NCBI GenBank assembly: GCA_963675425.1 | Contig: OY776214.1 | Location: 930,001 to 994,000 of the forward strand | Length of the DNA: 64,000 nt | DNA from: Sporobacter sp963675425 | GTDB lineage: Bacteria; Bacillota; Clostridia; Oscillospirales; Oscillospiraceae | Direction of reading: 5' to 3' | In this document: positions 40,128-49,192 of the stretch, piece by piece | How positions within the stretch are numbered: the first letter of the stretch is position 1 | Layout: each line of letters starts with the position of its first letter | Notes under the pieces: model-generated | Told to the model about the DNA's origin: nothing | Seen by the model: only the letters and a program-made list of their open reading frames with translations | The model's database searches: none | Position numbers and translations under genes: made by a program

Positions 40128-40163
40128 ATGTCGCTGCTTATTGAAACACAGCATGAATATTAA
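40128..40163 (+). other. Short upstream ORF overlapping the recF start
   Basis: ATG 40128, eight bases after GAGG, begins an 11-codon frame (MSLLIETQHEY) whose TAA at 40161-40163 lies just past the recF ATG (40153). RecF has no good ribosome site of its own, so this frame may couple its translation to ribosomes arriving from upstream. Confidence 0.4.
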
Positions 40164-41259
40164 GTCGATCAATCTTGAGGGTTTTCGAAATTACCGGTCA
40201 TTTTCCGCGGAATTTTCTGATCGTGTTAACGTCATCACCGGTCAAAACGCTCAGGGAAAGACAAATCTTCTCGAGTCTGTTTATTATCTGACGGCCGGCC
40301 GTTCCTTCCGAGCCAGAGGTGACCGGGAGCTGATTCATTTTGATATGGATGCCGCTCGCATCACGGCGTCGACTTTCCGTCATGACAGAGATCAAAAAAT
40401 GGAAGTATCCCTCTTTCGCGCAAAGCGCCGGCAGTTTTTCGTTAACGGCGTCCGTCTTAAAACGGCTGCGGAGCTTTCAGGAAAATTGGGAGCCGTGCTT
40501 TTTTGCCCGGATGATCTGAACTTAATCCGGGATGGGGCAGCTGCGCGCCGCCGCCTGATGGATATGTGCCTGTGCCAGCTGCGGCCGCGGTACGCGGCTG
40601 CGCTGTCTGAATATAATAAGCTTTTAGAGCATAAAACACGCATTTTGCGTGATCATCGTGTAAAGCCGTCCCTTCTTTTGACGCTGGACGACTTTGACGG
40701 GCGGCTGGCTTCAATGGGCGCGCAGCTCATTCATTACAGGTCGGCTTATGCAGCCCTTCTGGCTGTTAAGGCAGGGCTTACACATAAGGAATTTTCCGGC
40801 GGAACGGAAGAACTGAGCATTCGCTATTGTACTGTTAAAACGGTCACGGAGCCGCGCAGTAAGCCGGAAGAGCTCTTAAAGCCGCTTTTAGAGCATATGC
40901 ATGCACATCGCCAAGCCGAATTGGATGCCGGCGTATGTCTTTCCGGGCCTCACAAGGATGACCTTTATATCGAAATCAATGGCAAGGCCGCCCGTCAGTT
41001 TGCCTCGCAGGGCCAGGCTCGTACGGCTGCTCTGTCGATCAAGCTTGCCGAGCGCGAGCTGCATAATGAGGACAAAGGGGAATATCCTTTGCTGCTTTTG
41101 GACGATGTTCTTTCGGAGCTGGATGCCAAACGTCAAAGCTTTGTTCTCAACCGTATCAGTGAGGGTCAGGTGTTTATAACCTGCTGTGAGGATGCCGAGA
41201 TAGCTTCAAAGACCGGCGGCAGAGTGCTACACATTGAAAATGGAGCTATTTTGACCTGA
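40153..41259 (+). CDS. recF: Recombination mediator RecF
   Basis: RecF is an SMC-like ABC ATPase that helps load RecA at gaps. It has TGQNAQGKTNLLESVYYL (Walker A), a signature LSGPHKDDL and LLLDDVLSELDAKRQ (Walker B/D-loop). ATG 40153 gives 368 residues, matching the usual MxIxxLxLxNFRNY start (MNIKSINLEGFRNY). A TTG at 40141 is in frame but has no ribosome site. Confidence 0.96.
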   Translation: MNIKSINLEGFRNYRSFSAEFSDRVNVITGQNAQGKTNLLESVYYLTAGRSFRARGDRELIHFDMDAARITASTFRHDRDQKMEVSLFRAKRRQFFVNGVRLKTAAELSGKLGAVLFCPDDLNLIRDGAAARRRLMDMCLCQLRPRYAAALSEYNKLLEHKTRILRDHRVKPSLLLTLDDFDGRLASMGAQLIHYRSAYAALLAVKAGLTHKEFSGGTEELSIRYCTVKTVTEPRSKPEELLKPLLEHMHAHRQAELDAGVCLSGPHKDDLYIEINGKAARQFASQGQARTAALSIKLAERELHNEDKGEYPLLLLDDVLSELDAKRQSFVLNRISEGQVFITCCEDAEIASKTGGRVLHIENGAILT

Positions 41260-41379
41260 ATTCATCTATTTTGTGGCATTTTGATACAAAATCAGCGATT
41301 TTGGTTACAATTAACGTAAGAACAGCAACCGCCCCGAACGGGCTCGTTTTTAAGCGATTGGTTTGGAAGGGATAAACGT

Positions 41380-41640
41380 ATGTATCTTCATCTTGGTCAG
41401 AATGTCGTCGTGCCCAGCGAAACAGTCATAGGGATTTTTGATCTTGATAACACGACCGGCTCGCACCTGACGCGCGCGTTTTTAAACGGTGCGGAAAAAG
41501 CCGGACAGATTATCAACATATCGGATGATCTGCCGAAATCCTTTATTGTCTGCTGTACAGGCAGTACCAGGAAAATTTATCTGTCTCAGCTTTCTTCTTC
41601 AACGCTTTTAAAACGCAGTGAGACAAACCTGTTTGAATAA
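41380..41640 (+). CDS. remB: Extracellular matrix regulator RemB-type (DUF370)
   Basis: The 86-residue protein (MYLHLGQNVVVPSETVIGIFDLDNTT...) is the RemB/YaaB family found between recF and gyrB in Bacillota. In Bacillus its paralogue RemA binds DNA to activate matrix genes; RemB's role is less clear. AAGGG lies before ATG. A possible own promoter is TTGATA (about 41280) with TACAAT (about 41305), spacer 19. Confidence 0.9.
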   Translation: MYLHLGQNVVVPSETVIGIFDLDNTTGSHLTRAFLNGAEKAGQIINISDDLPKSFIVCCTGSTRKIYLSQLSSSTLLKRSETNLFE

Positions 41641-41735
41641 TTACGCGCCTTACGGCGCTTAATCAGCACTTTTTATTCTTCCCGACGCAGCGTTATTTAA
41701 CGCAGCTGCCCGAAGTCCAATGGAGGAGATAAACC

Positions 41736-43682
41736 ATGTCAGAAATGATCAATCAACCGCACCAGGAGCAGACGGAGCGGGATTACGATGCCTCACAGAT
41801 TCAGGTGCTCGAGGGCTTGGAGGCCGTTAGAAAAAGGCCCGGCATGTACATTGGTTCAACGTCGATATCCGGACTGCATCATTTGGTCTATGAGGTTGTG
41901 GATAACTCTATTGACGAGGCTTTAGCCGGTTACTGCGACGATATTTCCGTTATTATCGGGCAGGGGAATGTCATTACTGTCATTGATAACGGCCGCGGCA
42001 TACCGGTGGATATTCAGGAGCAGACAGGTAAAAGTGCCCTGGAGGTCGTCTTCACCGTTTTGCATGCCGGCGGAAAATTTGGCGGCGGGGGCTATAAGGT
42101 CTCCGGCGGCCTGCACGGCGTCGGCGCATCTGTTGTCAACGCTTTATCCGAGTGGCTTGTGGCCCAGGTGCATAAAGGCGGCAACATCTATGAAATGCGC
42201 TTTTCGCGCGGCGAGATCACGCAGGAGCTGAAGATCGTGGGCTCGACAGATAAATCGGGGACGACGGTCACCTTTAAGCCGGACGGTGAAATATTTGACG
42301 ATACGGTTTTCGATTATGAAACGCTTTTAAAGCGCATGCGCGAGCAGGCCTTTTTAAACGCGGGCCTTCGCATTCGCATTATTGATGAACGCGCCGGGCA
42401 TGAGGCAAAGGATGAGATGCATTACGAGGGCGGCATCCGGGAATTTGTTGCCTATATTAACCGGAATAAAACGCCGCTGCACGAGGAGGTTATTTATCTT
42501 TCCGGTACGCGCGACGACTCAATGGGCGAGGTGGCACTTCAATATACGGAAAGCTACTCCGAGATGATCTTAAGCTTTGCCAACAACATTCACACGCCCG
42601 AGGGCGGCATGCACGAAACCGGCTTTAAAACGGCGCTTACACGTGTTTTAAACGATTACGGCAAAAAGAACAATATTCTAAAAAACGAGGAAAAGGTCCA
42701 GGGCGACGATTGCCGGGAGGGTTTGACAGTCGTTATCTCCGTTAAACTGACGGATGCCCAGTTTGAGGGCCAAACGAAAGCTAAGCTTGGCAACAGCGAG
42801 ATACGCACACTTGTGGATAACTTCGTGTCGGACAAGCTGGCGGAATTTCTTGAAAAAAATCCGGCCGTCGGCCGTCAGATTCTTGATAAGGCTCTTACGG
42901 CTTCGCGTGCCCGCGAAGCCGCGCGGAAAGCACGTGAAAACATCCGACGCAAAAATGCGCTTGAAGGCATGGCGCTTCCCGGAAAGCTTGCCGACTGTAA
43001 TGAAAGCGACCCGTCCCTCACGGAAATATATATCGTTGAGGGAGATTCGGCCGGCGGCAGCGCCAAAGGCGGACGCGACAGCCGATTCCAGGCCATCCTG
43101 CCGCTTTGGGGGAAAATGCTCAACGTTGAAAAAGCGCGTGCTGATAAAGTCTATGGTAATGACAAGCTCACGCCGGTCATTACAGCTCTCGGCGCGGGGA
43201 TTGGCGAGGACTTTGATGATACGAAGCTTCGCTATCACAAGGTCATTATCATGGCCGACGCCGATGTCGACGGCAGCCATATAAGAACGCTTCTATTAAC
43301 ATTCTTCTTTCGCTTTATGCGGCCGCTGATTGACGGGGGCTATGTCTATGCAGCCCAGCCGCCTCTTTTCAAGCTTGTGCGCGGTAAGACCATCCGGTAT
43401 GCCTACAGTCCCGAGGAGCGCGATATGATTTCCCGGGAAATGCGTGGCGAGGACGGCAAGGGGAAAGTTGATATCAGCCGTAACAAAGGTCTTGGTGAGA
43501 TGGACCCGCATGAGCTGTGGGAAACGACGATGAACCCTGAAACACGCATTTTAAAACGGATAGAGCTGTCCGACGCGGTTCGGGCTGACGAGATCTTTAC
43601 AATTCTGATGGGTGAGAAGGTCGAGCCACGCAAGGAGTTCATTGAGAAAAACGCCAAGTACGTTGAAAACCTCGATAAATAA
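41736..43682 (+). CDS. gyrB: DNA gyrase subunit B
   Basis: The 648-residue ATPase subunit has the GHKL motifs VDNSIDEALAGY, DNGRGIPV and GGLHGVGASVVNAL, and the TOPRIM motifs EGDSAGGSAKGGRDSRFQA and DADVDGSHI. The QRDR-equivalent LPLWGKMLNVEKAR has Trp where many bacteria have Arg, a variation I believe is common in this clostridial group. GGAGG precedes the ATG. It forms an operon with gyrA (30-base gap). Confidence 0.97.
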   Translation: MSEMINQPHQEQTERDYDASQIQVLEGLEAVRKRPGMYIGSTSISGLHHLVYEVVDNSIDEALAGYCDDISVIIGQGNVITVIDNGRGIPVDIQEQTGKSALEVVFTVLHAGGKFGGGGYKVSGGLHGVGASVVNALSEWLVAQVHKGGNIYEMRFSRGEITQELKIVGSTDKSGTTVTFKPDGEIFDDTVFDYETLLKRMREQAFLNAGLRIRIIDERAGHEAKDEMHYEGGIREFVAYINRNKTPLHEEVIYLSGTRDDSMGEVALQYTESYSEMILSFANNIHTPEGGMHETGFKTALTRVLNDYGKKNNILKNEEKVQGDDCREGLTVVISVKLTDAQFEGQTKAKLGNSEIRTLVDNFVSDKLAEFLEKNPAVGRQILDKALTASRAREAARKARENIRRKNALEGMALPGKLADCNESDPSLTEIYIVEGDSAGGSAKGGRDSRFQAILPLWGKMLNVEKARADKVYGNDKLTPVITALGAGIGEDFDDTKLRYHKVIIMADADVDGSHIRTLLLTFFFRFMRPLIDGGYVYAAQPPLFKLVRGKTIRYAYSPEERDMISREMRGEDGKGKVDISRNKGLGEMDPHELWETTMNPETRILKRIELSDAVRADEIFTILMGEKVEPRKEFIEKNAKYVENLDK

Positions 43683-43712
43683 AGCGTAATAGCCGTGAAA
43701 GGTCTGATATAA

Positions 43713-46331
43713 ATGGCACGTAAGGAAAAGCAGCAGGCGGATATCCGGTTCCCGGATCAGAAAATCGTTGTAACGCAGCTTGAAGAGGAAATGCAGAAGT
43801 CGTATATCGACTATGCCATGTCGGTTATCATAAGCCGTGCGCTGCCGGATGTCCGCGATGGCCTCAAGCCGGTACACCGCCGTATACTGTACTCCATGTA
43901 TGAAGATAACCTGACGAGCGACAAGCCGTACAGAAAATCGGCCACGGCTGTCGGTAATGTCCTCGGCCGGTACCATCCCCACGGCGACGCGTCTGTCTAT
44001 GACGCCCTCGTTCGTCTGGCGCAGGACTTTTCGATGCGGTATATGCTTGTTGACGGCCACGGTAACTTTGGCTCGATTGACGGCGACCCCCCCGCGGCTT
44101 ACCGGTACACGGAAGCGCGCATGTCGAAAATCTCCAATGAGCTGCTGCGCGATATCGAAAAGGAAACCGTCGACTGGGATGCAAACTTCGACGAGACGCG
44201 CAAGGAGCCGCGGGTCGTCCCCAGCCGATTCCCTAATCTGCTCGTCAACGGCTCATCGGGTATTGCTGTCGGCATGACGACCAATATTCCGCCGCACAAT
44301 TTAAACGAGGTTATTGACGCGACGATCTGCGTTCTTGAAAACGAAGAGGCCGAGCTTGACGATATCATGGAGCACATCAAGGGCCCCGATTTCCCGACGA
44401 GGGGCACCATTATGGGACGGGCCGGCATCCGCGCGGCATACGCCACGGGGCGGGGCCGTATCCACGTGCGTGCCCGTAGCGAGATGGAGGAGTTTTCACA
44501 GGGGCGCACCCGTATTATCGTTACGGAGCTGCCGTATCAGGTTAATAAAGCCCGACTGATTGAATCGATTGCCGAGCATGTAAAAAATAAGAAAATCGAG
44601 GGCATCTCCGCTCTGCGCGACGAGACGGACCGAGACGGTATGCGTATCGTCATCGAGCTCAAACGCGACGCCAATCCGCAGGTCGTTTTGAATCGCCTGT
44701 ACGCGTCGACCCAGATGCAAACAACGTTTGCCATCGTTTTGTTGGCGCTTGTGGATAACCAATCGCAGCCGAAGGTTTTGACGCTTCGGCAGATGATCGA
44801 CGAATATATTACCTTCCAACAGGAAGTTATTCGCCGCCGTACAGAGTACGACCTTAAAAAGGCACGGGAGCGCGCCCATCTGCTCGAAGGGTTGCGTATC
44901 GCCTGCGACAACATCGACGAGGTCATCCACATAATCAGGACGAGTTACAGCGAGGCCAGAGAGCGCCTGATGGAACGTTTTGACCTGTCCGAAATACAGG
45001 CGCAGGCTATCCTGGATATGCAGCTCAAGAGGCTGCAGGGCCTTGAGCGCGAAAAGATCGAAAACGAATACAACGAGCTGCAGGAAAGAATCGCCTATTA
45101 TCTCCGGCTACTGTCCGACGCGGAGCTTTTAAAGTCCGTGCTCATTGAGGAATTGACGGAAATCAAGGACAAGTTCGGCGACGAGCGCCGGACGGAAATT
45201 GCCGTTGTTGAGGATGAGATCGATATTGAGGACCTTATCGACGAGGAAGAGTGTGTTTATACGCTCACGAACGGCGGATATATTAAGCGTATGCCGGCCA
45301 ATACCTACCGGGCGCAACGGCGCGGCGGACGAGGCATTATGGCGATGACGACCCGAGATGAGGATTACGTTGAAACGGTTTTCACTGCCTCAACGCACGA
45401 CTACATTCTCTTTTTCACTAATTACGGCCGGGCCTTCCGAAAAAAAGGCTATCTTATACCCGAATCCGGGCGCCAAGCCAAGGGCACGAATATTATCAAC
45501 ATTATCCCCATTGAAACAGATGAAAAGGTTACGGCGATGATCCGCTTCCGCGAGTTTGACGAAGAGGTTTACCTTGTCATGATCACACGAAGCGGAACGG
45601 TTAAACGCCTGCGCATGACGGAGCTGAAAAATATCCGGAATGTCGGTATCCGCGCCATTACGCTGGCGGAGGACGACGAGCTCATATCCGTGCGGGAAAC
45701 GGACGGCAGCCATAAGATTCTTATCGCCACACATGACGGCATGGCCATCTGTTTTTGCGAGACAGACCTGCGGCCCATGGGCCGTTCGGCCATGGGCGTG
45801 CGCGGTATACGTCTGAGAAAGGGCGATTACTGTATCGGTGCGGCGCGCACCCGCGAAGGTGGCTCTGTATTAACGGTGACGGAAAACGGCTATGGCAAGC
45901 GTACGCCGATAGACGAGTATCTGCGTGGTGTCGTTTGCGAAACAGGCGAAAAAGAAGCGCAGAGCCGCGGCGGTATCGGCCTTAAAAACTACAATATCAC
46001 GGAGAAGACCGGTAAGGTTGCCGCCGTCAAAATTGTCGACGACAACGACGATATCCTCATCATATCCGACGACGGCACGATCATCCGTATGGCGGCGGCC
46101 GATATCAGCACGTACAGCCGGGCCACACAGGGCGTCAAGCTTATGCGCATTGGCGACGAGGCGCGCGTGATCTCCGTTGCGCGAACCGAAAAGGAAGACG
46201 AAGAGGATTTCATCGACGAGAATGAAGGAAATTCCGCCCCATCGAAGGACCCCGCATGGGTAAACGAAGCGGCGAAAGAGGATGAGGCAGAGGAAGAAGA
46301 CGCGCCTGAAGAAGACGATGAGGGCGAATAA
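43713..46331 (+). CDS. gyrA: DNA gyrase subunit A
   Basis: The 872-residue subunit has the catalytic Tyr in AAYRYTEARMS and the quinolone-determining region YHPHGDASVYDALVRLAQ. Position 83 (E. coli numbering) is Ala and 87 is Asp. The C-terminal beta-pinwheel has the GyrA-box QRRGGRG (in YRAQRRGGRGI), marking gyrase rather than topoisomerase IV. An acidic tail (about 840-872) closes the protein. It ends the dnaA-gyrA cluster. Confidence 0.97.
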   Translation: MARKEKQQADIRFPDQKIVVTQLEEEMQKSYIDYAMSVIISRALPDVRDGLKPVHRRILYSMYEDNLTSDKPYRKSATAVGNVLGRYHPHGDASVYDALVRLAQDFSMRYMLVDGHGNFGSIDGDPPAAYRYTEARMSKISNELLRDIEKETVDWDANFDETRKEPRVVPSRFPNLLVNGSSGIAVGMTTNIPPHNLNEVIDATICVLENEEAELDDIMEHIKGPDFPTRGTIMGRAGIRAAYATGRGRIHVRARSEMEEFSQGRTRIIVTELPYQVNKARLIESIAEHVKNKKIEGISALRDETDRDGMRIVIELKRDANPQVVLNRLYASTQMQTTFAIVLLALVDNQSQPKVLTLRQMIDEYITFQQEVIRRRTEYDLKKARERAHLLEGLRIACDNIDEVIHIIRTSYSEARERLMERFDLSEIQAQAILDMQLKRLQGLEREKIENEYNELQERIAYYLRLLSDAELLKSVLIEELTEIKDKFGDERRTEIAVVEDEIDIEDLIDEEECVYTLTNGGYIKRMPANTYRAQRRGGRGIMAMTTRDEDYVETVFTASTHDYILFFTNYGRAFRKKGYLIPESGRQAKGTNIINIIPIETDEKVTAMIRFREFDEEVYLVMITRSGTVKRLRMTELKNIRNVGIRAITLAEDDELISVRETDGSHKILIATHDGMAICFCETDLRPMGRSAMGVRGIRLRKGDYCIGAARTREGGSVLTVTENGYGKRTPIDEYLRGVVCETGEKEAQSRGGIGLKNYNITEKTGKVAAVKIVDDNDDILIISDDGTIIRMAAADISTYSRATQGVKLMRIGDEARVISVARTEKEDEEDFIDENEGNSAPSKDPAWVNEAAKEDEAEEEDAPEEDDEGE

Positions 46332-46508
46332 AACTTTTTGGCAGCATCCCAAGGAAGTCTTCCCGTCAGCAACAGACGTTCATCGGATTGCTGTGAAGTC
46401 AGCTTTTCCCCGGGGAAGCATGTGAATGCCTTAAAAAGCCCTCCCCTGGGGGAGGGTGGCAGGCATCGCCTGACGGGTGAGGGTTAAAGCCGGAACCGAG
46501 GAATCACT
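46332..46508. repeat. Intergenic region with a palindromic repeat
   Basis: After gyrA there is no gene. CCCTCCCCTGGGGGAGGG (46441-46458) is a near-perfect palindrome continued by a second, looser inverted segment to about 46483. It resembles dispersed intergenic repeats of Oscillospiraceae and may end the gyrA transcript, although no T-run follows. Confidence 0.55.
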
Positions 46509-46571
46509 ATGAAACAAGTCACAATCTATACTGACGGTGCCTGTTCCGGCAACCCCGGAGAGCGCGCATAA
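46509..46571 (+). pseudogene. Duplicated 5' fragment of rnhA
   Basis: The first 50 bases, ATG included, match the start of rnhA at 46678-46727 with one difference (GAC/GAT, both Asp). The frame then diverges after NPG into GERA and stops at TAA 46571, giving 20 residues. It has its own GAGGA site. It is a truncated copy left by a partial tandem duplication or by insertion of the following 119 bases. Confidence 0.85.
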
Positions 46572-46677
46572 AAGCGCGCCTCCAAAATGATGTCCCCACT
46601 CACTCCCGGCATTCGCCGGAACCGCTCGGGGATGACAACGGGCCGGGGTATCCGGTTTGCAATCAGGGAGATCATTC
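46572..46677. other. Sequence separating the two rnhA starts
   Basis: The segment from 46559 on includes GCGCGC-AT-repeat sequence and an imperfect inverted repeat (CCGGCATTCGCCGG at about 46596-46609). It supplies the GGGAG ribosome site of the intact rnhA. No ORF is evident. Confidence 0.5.
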
Positions 46678-47112
46678 ATGAAACAAGTCACAATCTATAC
46701 TGATGGTGCCTGTTCCGGCAACCCCGGCCCTGGAGGCTGGGGCGCGGTGCTGATGTATGGGGATAACAAAAAAGAACTCAGCGGCGGACATCCCGATACA
46801 ACGAACAACCGTATGGAGCTTTTAGGTGTCATCACGGCGCTGTCCGCGCTGAGGGAGCCGTGCAAGGTTGAGCTTTATACGGACTCGCAGTATATCGTCA
46901 ACGCCATCAACGAAGGATGGGTTGCCGGCTGGCAAAGGCGGGGTTGGCGGCGTAAGGATGGCCCGGTTAAAAACCTTGATTTATGGCAGGAGCTCTTACC
47001 ACTTCTGGAGACGCATGTGGTCACGTTTAACTGGGTTAAGGGCCATGCTGAAAATGAGTATAACAACCGCTGCGACGAGCTTGCCGTTGCAGAGCGCCAA
47101 AAATTTGCATAA
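46678..47112 (+). CDS. rnhA: Ribonuclease HI
   Basis: RNase HI cuts the RNA of RNA-DNA hybrids. The 144-residue protein has all four metal acidic residues: YTDGACSGNPGPGGW, NNRMELLGVI, LYTDSQYI and CDELAVAE. It also has the basic-handle segment WQRRGWRRKDG. ATG 46678 follows GGGAG by 8 bases; an in-frame start at 46657 is less likely. Its 5' end is duplicated 169 bases upstream. Confidence 0.96.
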   Translation: MKQVTIYTDGACSGNPGPGGWGAVLMYGDNKKELSGGHPDTTNNRMELLGVITALSALREPCKVELYTDSQYIVNAINEGWVAGWQRRGWRRKDGPVKNLDLWQELLPLLETHVVTFNWVKGHAENEYNNRCDELAVAERQKFA

Positions 47113-47122
47113 GCGGTTATAG

Positions 47123-47155
47123 AAAAAACCAGCGTCCACGACGACTGGTTTTTTT
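47123..47155 (+). terminator. Bidirectional terminator
   Basis: AAAAAACCAG/CTGGTTTTTTT stem with a 12-base loop. It separates rnhA from the convergent ABC permease gene and has A- and T-runs on both sides. Confidence 0.88.
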
Positions 47156-47172
47156 GTATATACAAGGCCTAA

Positions 47173-47805
47173 CTAAAAATCCTTCTTGGAGAATACGGAA
47201 ATGGATATCGTATAGGAGATGATGTTGATAATGATGGCGATCACTATCAGAAGCAAACTAAACTGTGTTTCACTCAGGCTGTTTAAAAAGCCGGTTAAGC
47301 TCGTCAGATTAATTGATCCGAGAAAGTTACTGAAGAAAAACACGGCGAAAAAAAGAATAAACGTTACGTACCGCGTGGCCTGCGCGCTGAATTTATAAGC
47401 CAGCGGCAGCATAATCCCGTTAAACAGGCTTAGGATGAGAAAGCCGATGGACGCGCTTACGAGTGTGAGCGGCGGAATCTTGTAATAGCCCAGCGATGTG
47501 GTGATAAAAAACAGCAGTGTGTACAAGATAAAGCAACCAATGAATATGACGACGATCAGCGCGTATTTACTCAGGACAATGTCCCTGCGGCGGATCGGCA
47601 GTGTCGACAGCAGAAGCTCGATTTTATACCGTTCATCCAGCACCAGATTTGTCGTCGATAAAGCGTAAAAAGTAAAAACAAGGCACATCATAAAAAGAGC
47701 CGGTCCGTTTGCTGTAAAAATAAACAGGTATAAAATAAAAACGGCAATACTTAAAAGCATATAACGTACATTGGCCGTCAGCTCTTTTTTAATCAGCATG
47801 AACAT
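47173..47805 (-). CDS. ABC-2 type transporter permease
   Basis: The 210-residue integral membrane protein has about six hydrophobic segments and matches the ABC-2 permease (YtrC/DUF-type) pattern that accompanies YtrA-like regulators. MFMLIKKELTANVRYMLLSI is the typical cytoplasmic start before the first segment. It pairs with the ATPase two bases upstream. The substrate is unknown; such systems often respond to cell-envelope-active compounds. Confidence 0.85.
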   Translation of the reverse strand: MFMLIKKELTANVRYMLLSIAVFILYLFIFTANGPALFMMCLVFTFYALSTTNLVLDERYKIELLLSTLPIRRRDIVLSKYALIVVIFIGCFILYTLLFFITTSLGYYKIPPLTLVSASIGFLILSLFNGIMLPLAYKFSAQATRYVTFILFFAVFFFSNFLGSINLTSLTGFLNSLSETQFSLLLIVIAIIINIISYTISISVFSKKDF

Positions 47806-47807
47806 AT

Positions 47808-48668
47808 CTAAGCCCCCTTCCTTGTGTAAAACAGCATGATATCCTCAACAGTGGGCTTTTCAAAAACGATCTTATCTCCGAATGCGCGGCGCACGGCCGA
47901 CCTGTCGCGCGTTAGCGCCTCAAAGCCGTAGCCCGATCGTTTGACACCGATAAAAAGTGCCTCCGTCGATGGCGTAAGCAGGTCGGCGCCGCCTTTGACA
48001 ACAGCACACTTCTCCAGAAGCTCGTCTTTCGGCTCGTTCAGTATCAGCCTGCCTTCATTAATGAGGACGATATAGTCGGCTATCTTATCAAGGTCGGATG
48101 TGATATGTGTGGAAAAAAAGACAGATTTGCGTTCGTCCTGTATCATGGTGTGAAGAATGTTCAGGAGTTCCTCCCGAATCAGCGGATCGAGTCCTGAAGT
48201 CGGTTCGTCCATGATGAGAAGGTCGGCCTCATGAGACAAGGCCAGCGCGATGCCGTATTTCATACGCATGCCCTTGGACAGCTCGGATATTTTTTTATTC
48301 TCGTCCAGGCCGAATTCCTGAAGATACCGGTGATAAACCCGGTTGTTCCAGGTCTTATAAAACGGGGCGATGATGTTTGTCATATGTCGGATCGGCAGAT
48401 GGCCGTAGTAATGCCCTTCGTCTAAAACGACGCCGATTTTGTTTTTCAGCTGTGTTTCATATTCAATGTTGTCTTTTCCCCAAAGCCTGATCTCGCCGGT
48501 ATCCCGAATAATTTGGTTGAGGATCGCGCGGATTGTCGTTGTTTTTCCTGCGCCATTGGGGCCGATAAAGCCCATAATACATCCTTCCTCCAAAGAAAAG
48601 TTAATATGGTCCAGACGAAAGCTTTTATATTGTTTTGAAAGATCTTTTACATCAAGAGCCAGGCTCAT
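47808..48668 (-). CDS. ABC transporter ATP-binding protein
   Basis: The 286-residue ATPase has GPNGAGKTTTIRAI (Walker A), signature ELSKGMRMKYGIALAL, LLIMDEPTSGLDPL (Walker B) and FFSTHITSDL (H-loop). A C-terminal extension (about 225-286) is typical of ABC-2 exporters. Its ATG overlaps the regulator stop by four bases, so the three genes form one operon. Confidence 0.93.
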   Translation of the reverse strand: MSLALDVKDLSKQYKSFRLDHINFSLEEGCIMGFIGPNGAGKTTTIRAILNQIIRDTGEIRLWGKDNIEYETQLKNKIGVVLDEGHYYGHLPIRHMTNIIAPFYKTWNNRVYHRYLQEFGLDENKKISELSKGMRMKYGIALALSHEADLLIMDEPTSGLDPLIREELLNILHTMIQDERKSVFFSTHITSDLDKIADYIVLINEGRLILNEPKDELLEKCAVVKGGADLLTPSTEALFIGVKRSGYGFEALTRDRSAVRRAFGDKIVFEKPTVEDIMLFYTRKGA

Positions 48669-49045
48669 GCTTCTTCCTCCTCATATAGCAGTTCCAGCAG
48701 CCGAAAAACATCGGCGCGGCATATATCAAGTGATTTGGCTGTTATAACGGCATCCTCCAGCTTTTGCTCCACAAGCGCCAGCCGCGATTCCTGCAGCAGC
48801 TCTGGGTTTCGTTCGGCAACGTATGAGCCTTTGCCGCTGACGCTGACGACATAACCTTCCTGCTCTAGATCGTCGTAAGCGCGCTTCGTCGTAATCACGC
48901 TGATGCGCAGGTCCTTCGCCAGTGCGCGGATGGAGGGCAGCAGCTCACCTTCAACAAGCTCGCCTCGAAGGATGGCGTCCCGAATCTGTCCGACGATCTG
49001 CTGATAAATCGGTACGTCGGCCGAATTAGATATGATAATGTTCAG
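48665..49045 (-). CDS. GntR-family (YtrA-like) transcriptional regulator
   Basis: The protein has an N-terminal winged helix (PIYQQIVGQIRDAILRGELVEGELLPSIRALAKDLRISVITTKRAYDDLEQEGYV) and a short C-terminal helical region, typical of YtrA-type repressors. No ATG, GTG or TTG fits the family N-terminus. The best start is CTG at 49045 (reading NIIISNSADVPIYQQI next), seven bases after GGAG. An in-frame ATG at 49108 would place the promoter inside the gene. It precedes the ABC genes it probably controls. Confidence 0.85.
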   Translation of the reverse strand: MNIIISNSADVPIYQQIVGQIRDAILRGELVEGELLPSIRALAKDLRISVITTKRAYDDLEQEGYVVSVSGKGSYVAERNPELLQESRLALVEQKLEDAVITAKSLDICRADVFRLLELLYEEEEA

Positions 49046-49074
49046 TGTCAGTCTCCTCTCAGCCAAAGCGATTA

Positions 49075-49116
49075 TACTGTATATACTGATTATAAACGGT
49101 ATGATCATTTTGTCAA
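49075..49116 (-). promoter_or_regulatory. Promoter and likely operator of the GntR-ABC operon
   Basis: TTGACA (49116-49111), a 16-base spacer and TATAAT (49094-49089). Directly after the -10, AGTATATACAGTATAAT contains the palindrome GTATATAC and repeated AGTATA units, a plausible self-operator for the GntR protein. Confidence 0.72.
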
Positions 49117-49192
49117 GTTAAAATTCACTGTATTTTTATCAAAATATGATATACTAGGTCATATGCTTCAATTCGTTAAGGAGGAAATAATA

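Noticed and set aside
46509..46571. A second complete rnhA gene
   Set aside because: Only 50 bases are duplicated; the frame stops after 20 codons and lacks the later catalytic residues.
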